Part shown: piece after piece, positions 57,741-64,000 of the stretch
Position numbering within the stretch: position 1 is the stretch's first letter
Layout: the number at the start of each line of letters is the position of its first letter
DNA from: Aliigemmobacter aestuarii
Lineage (GTDB): Bacteria; Pseudomonadota; Alphaproteobacteria; Rhodobacterales; Rhodobacteraceae
Direction of reading: 5' to 3'
NCBI RefSeq assembly: GCF_004799285.1
Contig: NZ_SSND01000001.1
Coordinates: 682,001-746,000, forward strand
Length of the DNA stretch: 64,000 nucleotides
Notes under the pieces: generated by a model
The model's database searches: none
What the model was told of the DNA's origin: nothing
Seen by the model: the letters and a program-made list of their open reading frames with translations, nothing else
Position numbers and translations under genes: made by a program

Positions 57741-60398
57741 GTGGCCCGTTTCCGCCTGAGTGCCGGCCCCGACCGTCTGATCGGAGGGGCCAATATCGCC
57801 GACAGGTTCATCCTGTCCACGCCCGGGCACCTGACCGGGGCAGATACGATCAAGGGCGGCGCGGGGGCTGGCGACCAGCTTGTCATCCGGGCGGGCATGA
57901 CGCTGGGGGCAGCGGCCTTCCAGAAGGTGGCGGGGATCGAGGCGATCCTGATCAACACCGCCTCGCCGGTCGCGCTGACACTCGTGAACCGGCTCACGGC
58001 CTTTTCTGCCCTGCCGGTTTTCACCGTCACCGGCGGGGGCGGCGGCGATACGATCAATGCGGGCGCGATCACCAATCGCGCGCTTCTTATGAACGGGCGC
58101 GGCGGCAATGACATCCTGACCGGCGGCGCGCGGGCCGATGTGATCCGCCCCGGTTCGGGCAACGACCGCGCCAGCGGTGGCGCGGGCGATGACCGGTTCG
58201 AAATCACCGCCGCCGATCTGACCTCGGCCGACCTGCTGGATGGCGGCATCGGCTCCGCCGACACGCTGCGCGTGCTGGCGGGCGGGGTGCTGGCGCCCAC
58301 CGCCCTCACAGGCCTGCGCGGGATCGAACGGATCGACCTGACGGCGCTGGGGTCTGCGAACCTTAGCCTGCTTCTGCCCGGCACGCTTGCGCCCACGTCG
58401 GGCGCGCAGGTCACGCTGATCGGCACGGCGGGCGCGAATTCCTTTGCTGCGGCGCTTGCCTCGATTTCGGTGAACCTGATCGGCGGGCTGGGCAATGACA
58501 CGCTGACCGGCGGGGCGGCGAATGACCGGCTGGACGGGGGCGACGGCAACGACCGGCTGAACGGGCGCGGGGGAAATGACCAGCTGTTCGGCGGCAGCGG
58601 GAACGACACGCTGTCGGGCGGTGCAGCGAACGATCTGATAGCCATCGGAAGCGGCACCGACGTGGCCGACGGTGGAGAGGGCAACGATACCTATCTTGTC
58701 GCGGCGGGCGATCTTTCGGCCGATGACCTGATCGCCGACGAATCCGGCACGGGCGACGTTCTGCGCGGCACGGGAACGGCGGCCATCGTCATTTCGGCGG
58801 CCATCGCCGACCGGATCACCGGGATCGAAAGCATCGTTCTGGGCGCCGGCGCCGACCGGCTGACGCTGACCGACACGCTGATCGCGTCCCATGACGCGGC
58901 GTTCCTGACGGTGGACGGCGGGGCGGGGAACGATTCGATCACGGCGGCGGCGATGACGGTGCTGGCCGGGGGGCGCGGGCTGCTGCTGCGCGGGGGCGAC
59001 GGGATCGACACGCTGATCGGCGGGCTTGGCAACGACACGATCGACGGCGGCACGGGCACCGGCCTTTACGACGGCGGCAGCGGAAACGACCGGTTCCTGA
59101 TCCGCCGGACCGAGATGCTGCTGGCCCCCACGGTGAACGGGGGCGCGGGGAACGAGGACGAAATCGTCTTCAACGGCGGCGGCGCCATCACCGCAGCCCA
59201 TCAGGCGAACGTGACCGGGATCGAACGTTTCGTCCTGTCCGACGAGGGCATGAGCCTTGCCCTGGCGGGGTCGGCGACGGCCGCCACCAATGTTTTCGCC
59301 TTCACCGTCATCGGCGGCACGGGCGATGACCTGATCGACCTGACCGGTTCCACCAAAAGGACGCAAGTGGTTGCCGGCCACGGGGACGATACCGTTCTGG
59401 GCAGCGCGTTCCGCGACACCATCGAGGGCGGGCGTGGCATCGACCGTCTGGAAGGAGGAGGCGAGGCCGACCAGTTCATCTTTGCCGCCGGCGAATTGAC
59501 GGGCGCCGATACGGTGAGCGGCGGGGCGGGCTTTGACAGCCTCGAGATCGGACTTGCTCCGGGGCAGTTCATGGGCCCGACGGCCTTCACGGGGGTATCC
59601 GGCATCGACAGGCTGTGGCTTCAACCGACCGGAGAAGGCGCGACGGTCATCCTTCCGGCGAATCTTTTGCTGCAAAGCGATCTGTCCACGTTGAATGTGA
59701 CCTCGTCAGGATCATTCGGCATCAGGATCGACGCGCGACTGGTCACTGGCGGGGGCATAAGGCTGGACGGCGCCAACGGCGCGGATACGCTTTATGGATC
59801 ATCGGGTTCCGAATCCCTTGTCGGGAATGCGGGCAACGATGACCTGATCGGGGGGCCGGGCGGAGATTCGATCTTTCTTGGCACCGGCGAGACCACCCTC
59901 GACCGCGCGATCTATACCTCGATCACGGACGGCACGATCGACATCAACGGCACGCTCTCTGCGGGCCAACTGGCGATGGCGGACACCGTGAACGGCACCG
60001 AATTCGTCAACAACTTCATCGTCGTGAGCAGGGTGGCCTTCGGCCTGCTCGACGCGACGACCTGGTTCGTCGGAGCCGCCCAGGACATCAGCCTCAATTT
60101 CAGCGCGGCACGGCTTACAGGGGTCAGCATCGCGGGGGATGCTTTCGGGTCGCTTACGGCTGTGCGAAACGCGGTCGGCTCGCGTCTTGCAGACAACGAC
60201 CCGACCGAGAACGAGGGCCTCATCCTCGTGATCACCGGTGCCAGCGCAACCCGGTTCGGCGTCTACTACTTTGAGGATCGCGACCAGAACAGCACGGTGG
60301 ATGCGGCAGACCTCTTGCACCTTCTGGCGATCGGCACCGGCGAAGGACCCACGTTCGGCGGAAACAGCGGCTTCCGCCTGACATCCGACCTGTTCTGA
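57741..60398 (+). CDS. Large RTX-type calcium-binding protein with EF-hand-like end
   Basis: An 885-residue protein, GTG start with AAAGGAG 7 bp upstream, no N-terminal signal peptide. RTX nonapeptides are grouped in several blocks (about 95-145, 245-320, 390-450, 550-580, 680-710) between longer non-repeat parts, a looser pattern than in the gene at 49.4 kb. Near residues 855-866 [12 protein letters not shown] is an EF-hand-like loop. The end [10 protein letters not shown] is an Asp-Leu-x terminus common in T1SS substrates. It is probably secreted. The adhesion or enzyme role is unknown. Confidence 0.88.
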   Translation: MARFRLSAGPDRLIGGANIADRFILSTPGHLTGADTIKGGAGAGDQLVIRAGMTLGAAAFQKVAGIEAILINTASPVALTLVNRLTAFSALPVFTVTGGGGGDTINAGAITNRALLMNGRGGNDILTGGARADVIRPGSGNDRASGGAGDDRFEITAADLTSADLLDGGIGSADTLRVLAGGVLAPTALTGLRGIERIDLTALGSANLSLLLPGTLAPTSGAQVTLIGTAGANSFAAALASISVNLIGGLGNDTLTGGAANDRLDGGDGNDRLNGRGGNDQLFGGSGNDTLSGGAANDLIAIGSGTDVADGGEGNDTYLVAAGDLSADDLIADESGTGDVLRGTGTAAIVISAAIADRITGIESIVLGAGADRLTLTDTLIASHDAAFLTVDGGAGNDSITAAAMTVLAGGRGLLLRGGDGIDTLIGGLGNDTIDGGTGTGLYDGGSGNDRFLIRRTEMLLAPTVNGGAGNEDEIVFNGGGAITAAHQANVTGIERFVLSDEGMSLALAGSATAATNVFAFTVIGGTGDDLIDLTGSTKRTQVVAGHGDDTVLGSAFRDTIEGGRGIDRLEGGGEADQFIFAAGELTGADTVSGGAGFDSLEIGLAPGQFMGPTAFTGVSGIDRLWLQPTGEGATVILPANLLLQSDLSTLNVTSSGSFGIRIDARLVTGGGIRLDGANGADTLYGSSGSESLVGNAGNDDLIGGPGGDSIFLGTGETTLDRAIYTSITDGTIDINGTLSAGQLAMADTVNGTEFVNNFIVVSRVAFGLLDATTWFVGAAQDISLNFSAARLTGVSIAGDAFGSLTAVRNAVGSRLADNDPTENEGLILVITGASATRFGVYYFEDRDQNSTVDAADLLHLLAIGTGEGPTFGGNSGFRLTSDLF

Positions 60399-60478
60399 GC
60401 CTGCCCCCGGCCGGTTCCCGGCCAGGACAGCACGGGCGCGCAGGCGGGGCGATTAGGCCCGCACGTCCGGAACGCCCG

Positions 60479-61576
60479 TCAGGCGTTGAAAAGGAAGTGC
60501 AGCACGTCGCCGTCCTTGACCTCATAGGTCTTGCCCTCGACGCGGAACTTGCCGGCCTCTTTCGCGCCCGCTTCGCCCTTGCCGGCGATGTAATCGTCAT
60601 AGGCGATGGTTTCGGCGCGGATGAAACCCTTTTCGAAATCCCCGTGGATCACGCCTGCCGCCTGAGGGGCCAGCATGCCCTTCGTGATCGTCCAGGCGCG
60701 GGCCTCCTTGGGGCCGACGGTGAAATAGGTCTGCAGCCCCAGAAGCTGGTAACCGGCGCGGATCAGGCGATCGAGCCCGGCTTCCTCAAGCCCCATTTCC
60801 TCAAGGAACATCGCAGCCTCGTCCTCGGGCAGTTGCGCCAGTTCCTCTTCGATCCGGGCCGAGATCACGACCGTGCCCGCGCCCTGCGCCGCGGCCATCT
60901 CGGCCACGCGGGCGGACTGGCTGTTGCCCTTGGCCGCCGCCGATTCCTCGACGTTGCAGACATAAAGCACGGGCTTCGCGGTCAGAAGCTGAAGCATCCG
61001 CCAGGCGCGTTCGTCCTCGTCCGAGACCTTGATCACACGGGCGGGGCGGCCGTTTTCCAGTTCCTTCTGCGCCAGGGCCAGCAGGCGGTCCTGATCGGCG
61101 GCTTCCTTGTCGTTGCCCTTCAGCTTCCGCGCCAGGTTGGCGCGGCGGCGTTCGATGGATTCCAGATCGGCCAGCATCAGTTCGGTTTCGATCGTCTCGG
61201 CATCGGCGACCGGGTCGATCCGGCCTTCGACATGGGTGATGTCGCCGTCCTCGAAACAGCGCAGCACATGGGCGATAGCATCGCATTCGCGGATGTTGGC
61301 GAGGAACTGGTTGCCCAGGCCTTCGCCCTTCGAGGCACCACGGACCAGCCCCGCGATATCGACGAAGGTCATCCGCGCCGGGATGATCTGTTTCGATCCG
61401 GCAATCGCGGCCAGCTTGTCCAGCCGCGCGTCGGGCACCGCAACCTCGCCCACGTTGGGTTCGATCGTGCAGAAGGGGAAATTCGCAGCCTGCGCCGCCG
61501 CGGTGCGGGTCAGCGCGTTGAACAGGGTGGATTTGCCCACGTTCGGCAAGCCCACGATCCCCATCTTGAAGCCCAT
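60479..61576 (-). CDS. ychF: Redox-regulated ATPase YchF
   Basis: A 365-residue Obg-family protein. G1 is GLPNVGKST (residues 9-17), the switch has [20 protein letters not shown], and the fourth motif is NVEE rather than NKxD, the reason YchF prefers ATP. A TGS domain with the KSF-like end closes the protein ([13 protein letters not shown]). It is a conserved ribosome-associated factor. It is convergent with the large RTX gene. Confidence 0.96.
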   Translation of the reverse strand: MGFKMGIVGLPNVGKSTLFNALTRTAAAQAANFPFCTIEPNVGEVAVPDARLDKLAAIAGSKQIIPARMTFVDIAGLVRGASKGEGLGNQFLANIRECDAIAHVLRCFEDGDITHVEGRIDPVADAETIETELMLADLESIERRRANLARKLKGNDKEAADQDRLLALAQKELENGRPARVIKVSDEDERAWRMLQLLTAKPVLYVCNVEESAAAKGNSQSARVAEMAAAQGAGTVVISARIEEELAQLPEDEAAMFLEEMGLEEAGLDRLIRAGYQLLGLQTYFTVGPKEARAWTITKGMLAPQAAGVIHGDFEKGFIRAETIAYDDYIAGKGEAGAKEAGKFRVEGKTYEVKDGDVLHFLFNA

Positions 61577-61652
61577 GTCAGACCCTCCATCAAACCGCCG
61601 CCTCCCTAGCGCGCGGGGCGCGTCGAGGCAAGGCCGCGTGCGGGGGCGCCGA

Positions 61653-62066
61653 TCAGAACGGCTTGACGACGACGACCCACAGGATCGCCAGCGTGCCGAT
61701 CACGCTGATTTCGTTGAAGACGCGCAGGAAGACCTCGCTTTCGCGGAACACCCCGCGGCGGGCGCGCACGACCAGAACGCCGGTCCAGACATAATGCGCC
61801 GCCAGCAGCGAGACGAGCGCCAGCTTGACATGAACCCAGGGCGCCCAGCCCCAGACCTGCCAGCCCAGCCACAGGCCGGTGATGACCCCGATCACCGCCA
61901 GCCCCGCCGAAAAGCGGTAGAGTCGCACGGTCAGGTCGCCCGTCGGGCCGAATTCGCCAAGCTGCGCCCATTCGCGCTTCCAGTAGATCAGCGCGCGCGG
62001 CACGGCAAAGACGGATGTCATCCAGCCCATGACGCACAGAAGATGAATGATCTTGACCCAGTCCAT
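61653..62066 (-). CDS. HemJ/CopD-like four-helix membrane protein
   Basis: A 137-residue protein with four hydrophobic segments. The [26 protein letters not shown] start and [18 protein letters not shown] match the HemJ (UPF0093/CopD superfamily) pattern, with heme-binding His in HLL and VHVK. HemJ oxidises protoporphyrinogen IX. This protein could do the same or be a paralogue, since the motif order is preserved but not every residue. It is divergent from the racemase-like gene. Confidence 0.75.
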   Translation of the reverse strand: MDWVKIIHLLCVMGWMTSVFAVPRALIYWKREWAQLGEFGPTGDLTVRLYRFSAGLAVIGVITGLWLGWQVWGWAPWVHVKLALVSLLAAHYVWTGVLVVRARRGVFRESEVFLRVFNEISVIGTLAILWVVVVKPF

Positions 62067-62207
62067 GCGCCCCTTCTGCCCCGGCGCGGGCAGCAAGGCA
62101 AGGGGCGCGCGTGCCGCAGGTCGGGGCCGCAGGCGCACCGGCGGTGTAGCGATTGACAGGCCGCCGACCCGGCGGGATGATCGGGGCCAGCCTGACGGGA
62201 GGGGCAC

Positions 62208-62894
62208 ATGAATGTCGGCCTGATCACGGGGCTCGGGCCCGCGGCCACCGTCGCCTATTACCGCCACCTGACCGGGGTGGCGGCAGAGCGGGGCCACCGG
62301 CTTGACCTGACGATGGTCGAGGCCAACATCCGCGACGTGCTGTCCAACAACCTTTCCGGCCGCGCGCAGGAGCAGGCCGAAATCTTTGCCCGATTGCTTC
62401 ACCGCCTGAAGGCCGCCGGGGCGGAATGTGCCAGCATCACCGCCATCGGGCCGCATTTCTGCTGGGCCGAGACGCGTGCGCTCAGCCCGCTGCCGCTGGT
62501 GTCGGCGATCACGCCGCTTGACCGGTTCTGTGCCGGTCGGGGCTTTGGGGCCGTCGGGCTTCTGGGGACCGGGCGGGCGATGGCGACGGCGCTGTTCGGC
62601 CAGATGGTGCGGACAGCGGTGATCGTGCCCGAGAACCTCGACGAGGTCGGGACGGCCTATCAGGACATGGCCGTTCAGGGCCGTTGCGACGCGGCGACAC
62701 GCGACCTTCTGTTCGCCGCAGGTCGCCGGTTGATGGATCGCGGGGCCGAGGCGGTCGCCCTTGCGGGGACCGACCTTCTGCTGGCCTTCGACGGGCGCGA
62801 TCCGGGATATCCGGTGATCGACGCGCTGGAGGTCCATGCCGATGTGCTTGCCGATCTGGCCACCGGTCGCGCGACCCTTGCGGATGTGCTTTGA
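62208..62894 (+). CDS. Asp/Glu racemase-fold protein lacking both catalytic cysteines
   Basis: A 228-residue protein of the YgeA/aspartate racemase family. MNVGLITGLGPAATVAYYRHL and the internal FGAVGLLGTGRAMAT match, but the first catalytic segment (normally xACNTxH) reads ITAIGPHF, and the second (normally GCTE) reads LAGTDLLL, so both Cys appear replaced (by Ala and Gly). No other cysteine stands in those positions. Racemase activity by the two-thiol mechanism is therefore unlikely. It starts at ATG 62208 and is 72 bp upstream of trpA. Confidence 0.8.
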   Translation: MNVGLITGLGPAATVAYYRHLTGVAAERGHRLDLTMVEANIRDVLSNNLSGRAQEQAEIFARLLHRLKAAGAECASITAIGPHFCWAETRALSPLPLVSAITPLDRFCAGRGFGAVGLLGTGRAMATALFGQMVRTAVIVPENLDEVGTAYQDMAVQGRCDAATRDLLFAAGRRLMDRGAEAVALAGTDLLLAFDGRDPGYPVIDALEVHADVLADLATGRATLADVL

Positions 62895-62966
62895 CAGCCG
62901 CGACTTGCCCTTGATTTCCGCCCCCGCCCCGTGCAAACCGCTGAAAGCCACCAGAGGGGACGACAG

Positions 62967-63758
62967 ATGACACGGATCGACGCGACATTCGCCAGACTGC
63001 GGGCCGAGGGCCGCAAGGCCTTTGTCTCCTACATCATGGGCGGCGATCCGGATCAGGCGACCTCGCTTGCCGTGATGAAGGGCCTGCCGGCGGCGGGCGT
63101 GGACATCATCGAACTTGGCATGCCCTTCACCGACCCGATGGCGGATGGCCCGACGATCCAGCTGGCCGGCCAGCGCGCGCTGGAAGCGGGCATGACGATG
63201 GACCGCGTGCTGGACATGGTGCGCGATTTCCGGGCCGGGGATGCCACGACGCCCATCGTGCTGATGGGCTATTACAACCCGATCTATTCGCGCGGCGTCG
63301 ATCGCTTTCTTGCCGAGGCGACCGAAGCCGGGATCGACGGGCTGATCGTCGTTGACCTGCCCCCCGAAGAGGATGACGAGCTTTGCATCCCGGCGCAGAA
63401 GGCGGGGATCAACTTCATCCGGCTCGCGACGCCGACGACCGACGACCGGCGCCTGCCGAAGGTGCTGCAGAACACCAGCGGCTTTGTCTATTACGTCTCG
63501 ATCACCGGGATCACCGGGGCCGCCGCCGCGCAGGCCACCGACGTTGGCCCCGAGGTCGCCCGGATCAAGGCAAAGACCGACCTGCCGGTGATCGTGGGCT
63601 TCGGCATCACCACCCCCGAAGCCGCGCGCGCGATCGCCAGCGTGGCGGATGGCTGCGTGGTAGGGTCCGCCATCGTCAAGGATATCGGCGCGGGCAAGCC
63701 CGTGGCCGAGGTTCTGGCCAATGTCGCGGCGCTGGCCAAGGGCGCCCATTCGGCCTGA
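62967..63758 (+). CDS. trpA: Tryptophan synthase alpha chain
   Basis: A 263-residue TIM barrel that splits indole-3-glycerol phosphate to indole and G3P. Catalytic residues are E49 (DIIELGMPF) and D60 ([10 protein letters not shown]), with [12 protein letters not shown] and [16 protein letters not shown] following. AGGGGA lies 7 bp upstream of the ATG. A terminator follows the gene. trpB is not visible in the window. Confidence 0.97.
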   Translation: MTRIDATFARLRAEGRKAFVSYIMGGDPDQATSLAVMKGLPAAGVDIIELGMPFTDPMADGPTIQLAGQRALEAGMTMDRVLDMVRDFRAGDATTPIVLMGYYNPIYSRGVDRFLAEATEAGIDGLIVVDLPPEEDDELCIPAQKAGINFIRLATPTTDDRRLPKVLQNTSGFVYYVSITGITGAAAAQATDVGPEVARIKAKTDLPVIVGFGITTPEAARAIASVADGCVVGSAIVKDIGAGKPVAEVLANVAALAKGAHSA

Positions 63759-63782
63759 CCGCCGCGATTTCGCGTGTGCAGG

Positions 63783-63809
63783 GGGTCGCCCACGGGGGCG
63801 GCCCTTTTT
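63783..63809 (+). terminator. Rho-independent terminator after trpA
   Basis: GGGTCGCCC (63783-63791) and GGGCGGCCC (63796-63804) pair through 9 bp with one G-U, loop ACGG, followed directly by TTTTT (63805-63809). It lies 25 bp past the trpA stop. This is the cleanest intrinsic terminator in the window. Confidence 0.85.
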
Positions 63810-63867
63810 CATTGCATTGCGCCGCCACGATTGGTAAAACTTTCTGACCAAAAAGGGGACAGCCGCC

Positions 63868-64000
63868 ATGCCCGTGATCACCTGCATCGACGACCTCAAG
63901 CGCCTGCACAAGCGGCGTGTGCCGAAGATGTTCTACGACTACGCGGAATCGGGCAGCTATACCGAACAGACCTTCCGCGAGAACACGTCGGATTTCGCGC
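63868..64000 (+). CDS. lldD: L-lactate dehydrogenase (FMN alpha-hydroxy-acid oxidase), N-terminal part
   Basis: The first 44 codons of a gene cut by the right edge. MPVITCIDDLKRLHKRRVPKM and YDYAESGSYTEQTFREN are the N-terminal part of LldD-type FMN dehydrogenases, where YDY and the acidic surroundings are part of the active-site region. AAAAAGGGGA lies upstream of the ATG. It is probably a quinone-linked lactate dehydrogenase, but glycolate/hydroxy-acid oxidases of the same family cannot be excluded. Confidence 0.8.
   Translation, partial: MPVITCIDDLKRLHKRRVPKMFYDYAESGSYTEQTFRENTSDFA

Noticed and set aside
59801-60320. Leftward frames in the large RTX gene
   Set aside because: Antisense shadows; the rightward frame has the RTX repeats and a proper Shine-Dalgarno.
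57741-60398. CRISPR-like or tandem DNA array in the RTX genes
   Set aside because: The periodicity is the 27-base coding repeat of RTX nonapeptides with variable codons, not spaced identical repeats.

Overview
The window is high-GC DNA from an alphaproteobacterium, most likely order Rhodobacterales (Rhodobacteraceae/Paracoccaceae). The signs are a murA-DUF2948-hisD-UPF0262-phosphatase block, an infA-maf-RNase E/G-yacG-tRNA-Phe block, a TAXI-type TRAP transporter, two RTX proteins and many PuuA/PuuB-like and UPF genes. It looks like ordinary chromosome with two tRNA-associated integration scars. No CRISPR array, rRNA, phage module or complete insertion sequence was seen.

Region by region: (1) 0-5.3 kb holds the end of a PEP synthase gene, a DevBCA-type ABC exporter with two palindromes upstream, a YqaA-family membrane protein and a putative periplasmic metallopeptidase. 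(2) 5.5-16.2 kb is a leftward cluster: a PepSY protein, a ferric-reductase-like oxidoreductase, a poly-aspartate exported protein, a DUF2271 protein with a good flavinylation motif, a PepSY membrane flavoreductase, ApbE, a P1B metal ATPase and a DUF411 protein. It is divergent from an OmpR-type two-component system and reads as one metal-handling and extracytoplasmic electron-transfer system. (3) 16.2-20.2 kb encodes EptA and diacylglycerol kinase, divergent from a PmrAB-like pair. (4) 20.6-25.6 kb is an RpiR-regulated locus with a COG0212 formyl-THF-cycloligase paralogue and an NMT1/THI5-type ABC importer with a fused permease, possibly for a thiamine precursor. (5) 25.9-27.3 kb is a small AT-richer island with one polysaccharide-lyase-like gene, bounded by 58-bp direct repeats that include the 3' end of tRNA-Phe.

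(6) 27.4-30.4 kb carries yacG, RNase E/G, maf, infA and a nitrilase-family gene. (7) 30.5-38.4 kb is a compact TAXI-TRAP transporter / DUF1850 / L-2-hydroxyglutarate oxidase / DctBD-like operon with overlapping genes. The regulator has GAFPGA in place of GAFTGA. (8) 38.6-43.7 kb has DedA, a DUF6635-like membrane protein, a CNNM/CorC-type protein, a CIA30 protein and an agmatinase-family enzyme. (9) 43.6-44.2 kb is an integrase remnant beside tRNA-Thr. (10) 44.3-49.4 kb is murA through the low-molecular-weight phosphatase. (11) 49.4-64 kb contains two RTX proteins, a P1 peptidase, MsrA/MsrB, a PuuB/PuuA-like pair, YchF, a HemJ/CopD-like protein, a racemase-fold protein lacking both catalytic cysteines, TrpA and the start of an L-lactate dehydrogenase.

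The most unusual parts are the flavinylated/poly-Asp/metal-ATPase cluster, the integrase-less tRNA-Phe island with its 14-bp CTGTG array, and the COG0212-ABC locus. Functions come from recognition of motifs and families by reading; no database search was possible.
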